NCBI GenBank assembly: GCA_039105265.1
Contig: JAPFFF010000003.1
Coordinates: forward strand, 1,116,001 to 1,180,000
Length of the DNA: 64,000 nucleotides
From: Tritrichomonas musculus
Taxonomy: Eukaryota; Parabasalia; Tritrichomonadida; Tritrichomonadidae
Direction: 5' to 3'
Shown here: positions 9,795-18,679 of the stretch, piece by piece
Numbering within the stretch: position 1 is the first letter of the stretch
How the letters are laid out: each line of letters opens with the position of its first letter
Position numbers and translations under genes: made by a program
Notes under the pieces: generated by a model
The model's database searches: none
Seen by the model: the letters and a program-made list of their open reading frames with translations, nothing else
Told to the model about the DNA's origin: nothing

Positions 9795-10154
9795 ATGGAT
9801 TTAAAAGTTATTGAACCAATTAAAAACTATTTAAAAGAATTTAAAACAGTCGATGAATTTAATTTATGGTATTCAAAGAATAAGGAAGAAGTGGATAAGT
9901 TAACGACTCATAAATTAAACAAAATGTATAAAATCGATGGTTATAGAATTACAAAAATAAAGGGTGTGTTGATGTTAAAGAAATGGGTTGAAAAAGAGGA
10001 AAAAGAGATAGTTAGTAAGGCTTCGCCCAGGACGGATGCCATTGAAGAATTAAGGAATGAAATAAATGAAATCCGAAATACAGTAAATAAAATTATATCA
10101 TTTCTTCAGGAATCGTCAAGTTCTATTGATGTATTACCGCCATCGACAACTTGA
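9795..10154 (+). CDS. Polinton coiled-coil protein, unknown function
   Basis: 119 residues. The N-terminal 70 residues are Lys-rich and could form a small helical DNA-binding-like domain. Residues 80-108 form a coiled coil (EELRNEINEIRNTVNKII), so an oligomer is likely. The 3' end overlaps the opposing ATPase gene by 49 bases. Codons for KASPRTD carry the third copy of the 17-base word described in the findings (10017-10033, one mismatch). Confidence 0.55.
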   Translation: MDLKVIEPIKNYLKEFKTVDEFNLWYSKNKEEVDKLTTHKLNKMYKIDGYRITKIKGVLMLKKWVEKEEKEIVSKASPRTDAIEELRNEINEIRNTVNKIISFLQESSSSIDVLPPSTT

Positions 10155-10939
10155 ATGATCATATATGGATGACTTTCACAATCTTCAGTTTTTCGTTTCA
10201 ATATTTTTGAATACATTTGATAAAATTCATCGAATGATAAATTAGACGCTGATTGTGAATAAATATAACGTAATTGCTGTTTATTGAAACATGGAAATAT
10301 AAATAATGTTGATATTTCATTTTTAACATGAGGTTTTAATCCTTTCCATCCTTGAATTAAAAGGAGAAATGAAAAATTTATATGTCTACATCTACGTATT
10401 AATTGGCTAAAATATGATTCTTCTGATGAAAATAATTTACTATTCGAGATATCATCGAATAAAACGATTGTATGCAATACTTCTCGGTTGAAATCAGAAA
10501 CGGCAAGCATTTTAAACATATCCTCTTTTTGTTGATCATCTATTTTATCCTGCAAGTTTTCCCGTTTGATAAGATTATATAAATTCTTTGCTGAGATTAA
10601 ATCCTTCATAAATTCAACAGCTTCTTGTTCACTAATTATAATATATGGAATCATAAGAAGTGGCTTTAAAGCTAAAAATGTTTTATCTGATTCTTGACCG
10701 TCTTTTGTAATGTAGATAAATAAGTGATGAGTGTTTAATACACCTAATTTGATGATTTCCTTTAATGCTATCACTGTCTTTCCTGATGATTGCTTACCAA
10801 CTATGACGTTAACACTATTTAACCTAATATTAACCTCAGGGTGTATTTCAGAAATTAGGCTTTCATTTTTATTCATAGTATAGGTTTTCAACGTATTCAT
10901 AACGTGCGTTTTAACCATATTCTCTAATGATGTGTTCAT
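10106..10939 (-). CDS. Polinton DNA-packaging ATPase (FtsK/HerA, A32-like)
   Basis: 277 residues, the usual size for Polinton packaging ATPases. Walker A is GKQSSGKT at residues 48-55. The Walker B strand is TIVLFDDIS with Asp 162-163. The following segment RRCRHINFSFLLLIQGW fits the conserved strand and sensor region of the A32-like family. The enzyme would drive element DNA into capsids at the capsid portal vertex. It is followed downstream on the same strand by the opposing overlap with the gene at 9795, and preceded by the 477-residue gene. Confidence 0.85.
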   Translation of the reverse strand: MNTSLENMVKTHVMNTLKTYTMNKNESLISEIHPEVNIRLNSVNVIVGKQSSGKTVIALKEIIKLGVLNTHHLFIYITKDGQESDKTFLALKPLLMIPYIIISEQEAVEFMKDLISAKNLYNLIKRENLQDKIDDQQKEDMFKMLAVSDFNREVLHTIVLFDDISNSKLFSSEESYFSQLIRRCRHINFSFLLLIQGWKGLKPHVKNEISTLFIFPCFNKQQLRYIYSQSASNLSFDEFYQMYSKILKRKTEDCESHPYMIIQVVDGGNTSIELDDS

Positions 10940-11046
10940 TTTCTATATATTAATGTAAAAGTTTATTTTAATTATTGATAAAAATATATTTTTAAGTTTA
11001 TGAATCATTAACTGAAATTAGATATTAACACATTTCTTAAAATTTA

Positions 11047-12480
11047 TTATTCAGGTTCTTCTACGATTGCTGATGCTTGTAGTGCTTGTACTTGTGATTG
11101 AACGTTAGCATCAAACCATTTATTAAAATCACTTGGATTTGGAGGTAATGCATTTATTCCTTGGAGTATTATTGCAATTGTTGCTTTAGCAACTAATGGA
11201 ATATGTTCAGGGTTAACTGGTAGTCCGGATTTATTACACATTTCACATGCAGTAGGTACAAAATCAGCAATTTTTACAGGATTAATTAAATAATCGTGAA
11301 CTATGAACTCAATAGCTTCTTTAACTGCTTTCTTTCCTCTTAAATTCTTCCATTGATCCTCATTAACATTCATAACACTTTCACCATAAACATAAACCAT
11401 TGCAGGAAGTAAAGCAAATTGATTCCATATAACCGTTGCCATTTGTGTAAGTGTGAATGGTAATTTGACACCGTTGAGGTATTTGATACCTTGATAAATT
11501 GGAGAGATACACTTACCAACAAATGCCTGATAAGTTGAACGTTTCTTTGGTTTGATTAAGTGCTTTTCATCGATACCAGCAGCTTTTAATTTTGTTTCAA
11601 AGTCTTGCCAACTTTCACCCGCATAATTAGTGACTGTACGCCCTGTTTCATCAAATTCAGGATGATATATATTATTAATAAATCCTCTTAAGTTTATACC
11701 TTGTTTATGAGCTTCTTTACGTTGGTCCACAGTTGGGTAAGTTTTATAATAAGCATTGCGATATGGGAATAATGACGGAACGGTTGTAAATCCATTAACT
11801 ATTACAGGCTTTTTACCTTCTTTTGTTTGTACGACGACTTCAGGTATTCCGTCACCATCTAAATCTTTACCGGTGGCTTCATATAAATCATTATATCCAT
11901 GTCTATTAATCCATTCATTCGCACTTACAACACTTTGAGCGTCTCGAATTTGTTTAACATCTTGATTTAATTTAGCCACAACATTAATTAAGTCATCCAT
12001 ACCAACATTACCGTATTTATTTTGTTTTGCCTTTTTTGTTGGTTGAATTGCAGCCATTCTTTCACGGTAAAACGCCATATCATTTAATGCTTTAGTTAAG
12101 TCTTTCTTATTAACGTTATTTTCTGCCAAGCTAGCGTATGATTGATCACGCATTTGGTTTAATTGAGAAACATTATTTATTAATTGCGGAATTTTCGATT
12201 TATTCATTTTATTAATTGGTAAAAAATTTAAATTATCGTTTTTGTTTTGAAAATTATTTAATCTAGAAATAAAATTTGAAATTGATTTATCATTTATTCT
12301 CAAACCTTCATGTTGTATATAATTATTTTCATTTAAAAATTTCATTAAATTTGCAACTGAACCTTGCCATGAAGGCGACTCATGAAGAGTAACGTTTAGT
12401 TTTTCATTAATTAATTCAATATATTTATTAAGTTTATCAAGTTTCAAACCTTTAAAATTATTTCTATTTAATTTTGACAT
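11047..12480 (-). CDS. 477-residue Polinton protein with DxDxDG loop, unknown function
   Basis: The terminal gene before the repeat region. Residues 1-170 are Asn/Lys-rich and helical. Near residue 205 there is a calcium-loop-like DLDGDGIPEVVV as in FG-GAP or dockerin-type loops. The middle part is beta-rich (AYYKTYPTVDQR). Residues about 340-370 are hydrophobic (TLTQMATVIWNQFALLPAM), and the tail is acidic. The length and beta content would allow a minor structural protein. I do not recognise a family, so no function is assigned. Confidence 0.6.
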   Translation of the reverse strand: MSKLNRNNFKGLKLDKLNKYIELINEKLNVTLHESPSWQGSVANLMKFLNENNYIQHEGLRINDKSISNFISRLNNFQNKNDNLNFLPINKMNKSKIPQLINNVSQLNQMRDQSYASLAENNVNKKDLTKALNDMAFYRERMAAIQPTKKAKQNKYGNVGMDDLINVVAKLNQDVKQIRDAQSVVSANEWINRHGYNDLYEATGKDLDGDGIPEVVVQTKEGKKPVIVNGFTTVPSLFPYRNAYYKTYPTVDQRKEAHKQGINLRGFINNIYHPEFDETGRTVTNYAGESWQDFETKLKAAGIDEKHLIKPKKRSTYQAFVGKCISPIYQGIKYLNGVKLPFTLTQMATVIWNQFALLPAMVYVYGESVMNVNEDQWKNLRGKKAVKEAIEFIVHDYLINPVKIADFVPTACEMCNKSGLPVNPEHIPLVAKATIAIILQGINALPPNPSDFNKWFDANVQSQVQALQASAIVEEPE

Positions 12481-12539
12481 ATTCTTTATATTAAAATAAA
12501 TTTAATCATTTATGTATAAAATTTATGTTTTCAATATTT

Positions 12540-13200
12540 GACTTTTGAGATTTATTTTTTTTTGAGACATGTGATATAAAAATAAATGATAAAATTATTT
12601 TATAATTTGTGGTGAACGTTTATTTATAAAAAATTTTTCGATTTATGTGAAACTTTGAAAAGTTTGAGCCCTTGGCGAAGTATTCAAATTATCAGACATT
12701 TCGGAAATAACGGATTTTTTAAAATTTTATAATTTGTGAGAGTATTCAATTAATGCATTTTTGCAAATAACGGATTTTAAAAAATTTTATAAATTGTGAG
12801 AGTATTCAATTAATGCATTTTTGCAAATAACGGATTTTTAAAAAATTTTGCAAATAATAACCGTTAAATCATATTCAATTAATGCATTTTTTCATTCAAT
12901 TTTGCATTTCTTACAGCTTGCATTTTTGCATTTTTGCTACTAACGGATTTTATGATTTGAATGACTTCTCAATTAATGCTACTAACGAATTTTTGCTACT
13001 AACGAATTTTATGATTTGAATGACTTCTCAATTAATACATTTTTGCATTTTCACATTTACGTATAAAATTTATGATTTCAAGCCGCTTTGCGGCGTGGAC
13101 GAAGTCCTTTTTTGACTTTTGAGATTTGAGGATAAAATTTATGAAAATCATTTATGAAGGGGTGATGAATAAGTGGTGAAATCATGCCGCTTTACGGCTG
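12540..13200. repeat. Polinton terminal repeat region with short tandem units
   Basis: Non-coding. From the inner side, TTTGAGACATGTGATATAAA through AAGTTTGAGCCCTTGGCGAA, it is a close inverted match to 60,500-60,800, as expected for terminal inverted repeats of one family. It contains degenerate tandem units with ATTCAATTAATGCATTTTTG and TAACGGATTTT, plus two small GC-rich hairpin-like words (CCGCTTTGCGGC near 13,082 and CCGCTTTACGGC near 13,188). Confidence 0.75.
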
Positions 13201-13209
13201 GTCAAATGC

Positions 13210-14128
13210 CTTTTTTTGAGGTTTGAGATAAAAAATTGAAATGTTAAAAAAAAAAATTTGTAATAATATTATCACATATAACAAAATTTATGAATTAAAA
13301 ATTAATGTGTGGATGCGGTGGTGTATATAAATTGGTATCATAGATTATAAAAAGTAGTGAGTTGTGGATTGGTGAAATCATTATATATATGATAACTGTG
13401 TAATGTGACGTGAACAATTATTAACCCCCCACTGCTTATCTCATATACACTACTTACTATAATATTATTCATTGCAAACATTAAAATTCAATTTTAATGA
13501 GGTGATAAAAAAAGTGGTTTTAGCCAAATTCATAACTTTCAAATGAATAGAAGTATGCGAATTCACAAATGTAGCACTTGAACTATTAATATATCAAAAT
13601 TAATCATTTGCTGAATATTTCCTATTGAGTATTTTTTTATTTCATTTACTTTTTTATTTAAAATTTTATACTTCAACAGGCCCGATATCATAAAAATTGA
13701 ATGATAGCAAATTGTCTTCTGGGATAATTTTTGAAATTATTGGTAAAATAGTATTATATATTTAAATGTTAATGCAATTTAATTGATAAAGTTTTGTGAT
13801 AATAAATATTAAATGAGATATTTTACATACAAAAATGAGATTATATTTGGTCCTACCACGTCCTTAAGAAACCATTACACTAGCAACTTTTTATTTAGCA
13901 CATATAATTTTTTTGACTCCTATATACTTCCTGACAGGCGACAAGACAAGTCGGGAATCAAAGACTGGAGGCAAGTCTCGATACTTGATTCAAAAAGTTG
14001 TGATAACTCAAAAAAAAAAAAAAAAAAAAAATGGAGATCTTAAAAAAAAAAAAAAAAAAAAAAAATAACAAAATTTATTTAATGCATTTCCGAAATTAAT
14101 TATATCCGAAACAAAAAATAACGTTTAA
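13210..14128. other. Gene-free flank with two poly-A runs
   Basis: AT-rich sequence between the Polinton and the first host gene. A somewhat more GC-rich patch at about 13,930-13,995 is followed by two poly-A runs of about 20 bases each near 14,010-14,030 and 14,044-14,065. A 76-codon frame at 13,813-14,043 reads into the poly-A run and ends in a Lys run, so it is not a convincing gene. Confidence 0.6.
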
Positions 14129-15268
14129 TTAATGATTATCTGTAAATGCTCTTTTTCGATGTCCTGAATCAATGCTTTTCTGAAGACTTGAAATTTCACT
14201 TTGTTCAGATGGATTGCCGATATCATCTGAAAGCCTTCTTGGCGTAACTCCCAAACTTGCAAAAAATTTGAAAGCATTTTTGAAAGCTTGAGGCTGAACT
14301 GGCTCATCTTTTTTAGGCTTTTCATTGCTTTCATTTGTCACAGGTGAACCAAACTTTGGTAACTCAGCAGTATTATTGGAAGGTGTGGACAACGATTCAG
14401 AACTTTTCTTTGGTTCAGCAGGTGCTTGAGCAAGAGCAACAGGAGCTGACCTTTCAACAACTTTTGCAGCAGGCGGCACTTCAGGTGGAGGTTCTTGCAT
14501 TTGAACTTGTGGTTCTTGTTTTTGAACTGGAGGTGGGTTTGATACCTGAGGTGATGCTTTGGATGGTGGTGGTGGAATGAAAACTTTTGGCATATCTCCA
14601 GAAGATTGTTTGAGTTGCATCTTTTGGGCATGAAGAATAGCGCCATCTGATTTTCGCCTTTCACGAGCAATCTTGAAAGCTTCTTCATTTGAAAGAATTT
14701 GATCCGGTGTAAGGTTTCTGCTATCCAGTGGATTTGCTGGCTTGACATCTGGCTTAACCCAAATAACACGTCCTCTCGAAGTGTCAGAAGGTGTTTTTAA
14801 TGAAGGAGAAGAAGAAGTTGGCGTGGTGATTGAACTTGAAGTAGTAGACCTCATTGGAGGAATTGTTTCCTTTTCTTCAACTTTGGGCGTTTCTGTCATC
14901 TTTGGAGTGGATAAAGTGTTGGTAGGTGGAGGTGATGCGGTTTGAGGTGTTGATATTTGACGAGGAGGATTAGTTGCAACTGGAGAAGCTGTAGAGTTTT
15001 GGGATGAAGCTTGAGGAGGTGGAATGAGTGATGCTCCTGGAGAAGCAACTCTGGGTCTTGATATGGATTCTGGAGGTGGAATCATGCAAGGCGTAGATTG
15101 ACGCCTCTTGGGTATGGGGCGACTACTAGGGTTAGCATTAGGACTATTATTACTGTATTGATTTTGCTGGCTAGCTAGATTTTGAGAGAACATTGCCCTA
15201 CGATTAGCAAATGACATTAATTCGGGATGATCTTTACTGTCATTATTATTAGAATTGTTAGTTTGCAT
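14129..15268 (-). CDS. Proline/serine-rich low-complexity protein
   Basis: 379 residues, mostly disordered: long stretches of Pro, Ser, Thr, Gln and Ala with polyproline patches (FIPPPPSKASP, CMIPPPESISRP) that resemble SH3- or EVH1-binding segments. Several ARRMSR-like basic patches occur (RRAMFSQN, RRLSDD, RRQS), possible kinase sites. The C-terminal 90 residues contain FKNAFKFFASLGV, which may be a short amphipathic helix. No domain is recognisable. A cytoskeletal or signalling scaffold is possible but not shown. Long coding length despite low complexity and a normal AT-rich upstream leader support a real gene. Confidence 0.7.
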   Translation of the reverse strand: MQTNNSNNNDSKDHPELMSFANRRAMFSQNLASQQNQYSNNSPNANPSSRPIPKRRQSTPCMIPPPESISRPRVASPGASLIPPPQASSQNSTASPVATNPPRQISTPQTASPPPTNTLSTPKMTETPKVEEKETIPPMRSTTSSSITTPTSSSPSLKTPSDTSRGRVIWVKPDVKPANPLDSRNLTPDQILSNEEAFKIARERRKSDGAILHAQKMQLKQSSGDMPKVFIPPPPSKASPQVSNPPPVQKQEPQVQMQEPPPEVPPAAKVVERSAPVALAQAPAEPKKSSESLSTPSNNTAELPKFGSPVTNESNEKPKKDEPVQPQAFKNAFKFFASLGVTPRRLSDDIGNPSEQSEISSLQKSIDSGHRKRAFTDNH

Positions 15269-15535
15269 TTGATTGCGAAAAATAAAATAATTATTTCACT
15301 CACAATTCAATTTATATCATTCAAATAAAAAAAAAAAAAAAACAATACAGAAGTTTGAATGAATTGATTTTTAATTTTATTCAAATGAAAAATAATGATA
15401 TCATTAAAAAAAAAACAAAATATAATAGTTAAAAAAATGATACACATGTTTTTGATGCAAAATAGCATTAAAAAATACGATAAATTATGTTTTTTTATCT
15501 AATATTTTAATCAAGTCAAGTATTATAAAAGATAT

Positions 15536-16588
15536 TGGCTCAAAGTCTTTATGCCCTTCACTCTCAATTTTTCTGAAGAAAAAAAACATGTTCTCAGAAA
15601 CAAATTGAATGATCATAGAATTGCAAAATAAACATTCAAAATAAAAAATTAAAATATCTCCACCAAAAAATCATTAAATAAAGCATTTCACTAAATTAAA
15701 TGATAAAATATTATATTTTAGTAAATGAATATATGCACCAAAAGATGAAAAAGATGACTTTTCCTTAATCATTGAAAATAATTGAGAGATCATTGAAATA
15801 ATAATAAATGCATTCAATTAAAAAAACTAAAATATCTTGCCGGAAATAATAAAAACTATATTTCCAATCTAAATAAAACTTAATTATATAAGTAATATAA
15901 TATATAAACAAATATAAAATGCGTATAATTTCGATATTTGGTTTTTAATTCAAAATAATTGAGAGATCATTGAAATAGGAATTAATGCATTCAATTAAAA
16001 AAACTAAAATATCTTGCCGGAAATAATAAAAACTATATTTCCAATCTAAATTAAACTTAATTATATAAGTAATATAATATATAAACAAATATAAAATGCG
16101 TATATTTTCGATATTTGGTTTTTAATTCAAAATAATTGAGAGATCATTGAAACAAGAATTAATCTATTCAATTTAAAAATAAACAATATCCTAGTAAATT
16201 TAACGATATGTATATTATTTCTCTGGTTAAAATAGAATTAAATTGATGATAAGTAATCAAAATAATATTAGTTAATGAGAATTATTATTTTATTATTTTG
16301 AATGCAAAAAATTGAATACTCTAATAGCCCTTCGGCGGTTTTGTAAAATACGGCTATTTGGTCGTTCATTGAATAGTTTATTTTACAAAATTTCTACGGC
16401 ACACGGCAAAAGTGCAACTTTTTGAATACTTTACATAAAAAAATCTTCAATTACGGCATACGGCCGAAAGGGATAATACTCTAATATAATCATAAATTTT
16501 TAAAAAATTTTACAAAATTTTTGAGAAATAAAAGGTATCAATCTACTCAAACAGAAAGACATTATGTTAATTTATGTATTCCATTGTG
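15536..16588 (+). repeat. Left arm of foldback element
   Basis: Inverted match to 18,680-20,581, running from TGGCTCAAAGTCTTTATGCC at the outer end to ATTCCATTGTG at the inner end. Within it a unit containing ATATCTTGCCGGAAATAATA occurs twice (about 15,830 and 16,005), and the same pair is present inverted in the other arm. The duplication therefore predates arm divergence or was copied between arms. Confidence 0.85.
16327..16475. mobile_element. 149-bp MITE, MULE-like, inside left foldback arm
   Basis: Absent from the corresponding place in the right arm. It is flanked by direct repeats of 9-11 bp (ATACTCTAATA at 16,316-16,326 and 16,476-16,486). Its ends are imperfect inverted repeats: GCCCTTCGGCGG at the left and, complemented from the right, CCCTTTCGGCCG. 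A 9-bp-class duplication plus such ends suggests a Mutator-like MITE. Its GC content is far above the surroundings. Confidence 0.75.
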
Positions 16589-17099
16589 CTAATGGACATA
16601 TTTCTTTTATGTTACATCTATAAAATTTGATTTATTTTTTATAAATTTAACGAAAAAACATAACAAAAATAATGATCATAATAAAAGCATATAAAGTTTT
16701 TATGATAACAACCAATAGAATCATCTGTATGAAATACCATAAAAAAGAAATATATACTAATTATATAATAAAAATTTTTGATTTAACTTTATTTTGCTAA
16801 TTCATTTTAAAAAGTGAATATAGAAGATACCAAAAATTTTAGAATGAAAATTGTAAGTGATTATAATAAGTGAAATTCATGATAAGAATGCGGAATTTGT
16901 CAAGATTTTATATTGACATTAATAAATTACACATTGATAATTCCAATTTTTTACTTCTTTTACAGATGAAAGTTATAGTTAGAAATATGAGAAATATGAG
17001 ACAAATAATATTTCAAAAGAATATTAAATGCAAAAAAAAATTATAATAATAATTAGATTATAAATCACACCTTCACAGGGAATAAACAAGATTAACATG

Positions 17100-18195
17100 C
17101 TCATACATATTTAATACATATCCATACATTTTTGGGCATATTCATATATATTTGACGCATATTCATACATATTTGATGCATATTCATGCATATATAATAT
17201 ATATTCATATATGTTTGATGCATATTCATACATATTTGATGCATATTCATACATATTTGATGCATATTCATACATATTTGATGCATATTCAACCATTATT
17301 GTGCATATTAATAGATATTTTATTGCATATTCATACATATTTAATGCATATTCATGCATATTTAATAGATATTCATATATGTTTGATGCATATTCATGCA
17401 TATTCAATAGATATTCATATATGTTTAATGCATATTCATACATATTTGACGCATATTCATACATATTTGATGCATATTCAACCATTATTGTGCATATTAA
17501 TAGATATTTTATTGCATATTCATACATATTTGATGCATATTCATACATATTTGATGCATATTCATGCATATTTAATATATATTCATACATATTTAATAGA
17601 TATTCATATATGTTTGATGCATATTCATACATATTTGATGCATATTCAATCATTATTGTGCATATTAATATATATTTGATGCATATTTATACATATTTGA
17701 CGCATATTCATGCATATTTAATATATATTCATACATATTTGATGCATATTCATACATATTTGATGCATATTCATGCATATTTAATATATATTCATACATA
17801 TTTAATAGATATTCATATATGTTTGATGCATATTCATACATATTTGATGCATATTCAATCATTATTGTGCATATTAATATATATTTGATGCATATTCATA
17901 CATATTTGATGCATATTCATGCATATTTAATATATATTCATATATATTTGATTCATATTCATACATTTTGGTGTATATTCATACATATTTGATGCATATT
18001 TATAGATATTAGATGCATATTTATAGATATTAGATGCATATTCATATATGTTTGATGCACATTTATACATATTTAATAGAATTCATGCATGTTTGGTACA
18101 TATTCATACATATTTGTGCATATTTAACAGATATTCATAAACATTTAATTCATATTCATATATGTATGATGCATATTCATAATATTTGAGCATAT
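17100..18195. repeat. 21-bp minisatellite array
   Basis: About 50 degenerate copies of a 21-base unit close to TGCATATTCATACATATTTGA. Higher-order structure is visible: a larger block with CAACCATTATTGTGCATATT recurs about every 200 bases. Because 21 is divisible by three and the unit lacks stops in several frames, long repetitive frames (MHIHTYL-, DAYSYIF- and NMYEYAS-type heptads) appear on both strands. These are artefacts of the repeat, not genes. Confidence 0.9.
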
Positions 18196-18679
18196 ATAAT
18201 GACCATAAAGCTCAAAATAATCTCGATTTCTGCATTTTAATTTTAATCTTTGGTCATAAAATATTGATATATTAAATTAAAAACATAGTGAATTCAATTT
18301 ATTTAACTTAATGGGCAAGCACAAATAGGAATTAGGTTCAAAAAGTACATATGCTATTTTTTTTAAAAAGAAGAGTCTTTAAAAATGTAAAAATAAATTA
18401 AATCAGACTCATATAATATAAAATACATTAGATATAGTTAATAATGTAAAGAATTATTAAGCCTTTTATATATATATATAAAAAAAATATTTTATAAATT
18501 GAATAATTTAAAATGAATATGGTGTATATTAGTTATTTATAATTTTAATTATTATAGGTTTTTATCAATGTTTCACTATAATAACATAAATAATAAGATA
18601 TATATATATAAAATATTATTTTATTTAATAAATATATGATATAATCAATTCTAATATGGTGGTTTTAACCATATTATCA

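Larger units (their letters stand above)
1..13210. mobile_element. Polinton/Maverick, right-hand part (left end outside window)
   Basis: A large self-synthesising virus-like DNA transposon. Hallmark genes visible are a retroviral-type integrase at the window edge, a double-jelly-roll major capsid protein, an FtsK/HerA-type packaging ATPase and a long fibre-like protein, together with about nine small proteins. Most genes lie on the minus strand and are packed tightly. The polymerase and protease genes are not in this part. The inner end of its terminal repeat matches, inverted, the repeat at 60,240-60,800 of the second copy. All reading frames seen are open, so this part looks whole and young. 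The outer right boundary is uncertain (about 13,150 to 13,450), because the other end and its target duplication are outside the window. Confidence 0.9.

Noticed and set aside
13930-13995. GC-richer patch before poly-A as a tRNA-derived SINE
   Set aside because: No A/B box pattern or cloverleaf could be drawn and no target duplication was found.
13813-14043. 76-codon frame ending in a Lys run
   Set aside because: Runs into poly-A; no domain and no family resemblance.
14335-14945. Frames of 67-143 codons antisense to, or shifted within, the proline-rich gene
   Set aside because: Shadows of the real frame at 14,129-15,268.
17111-17888. Long frames of 175-225 codons on both strands
   Set aside because: They are translations of a 21-bp tandem repeat and have no complexity or domain.
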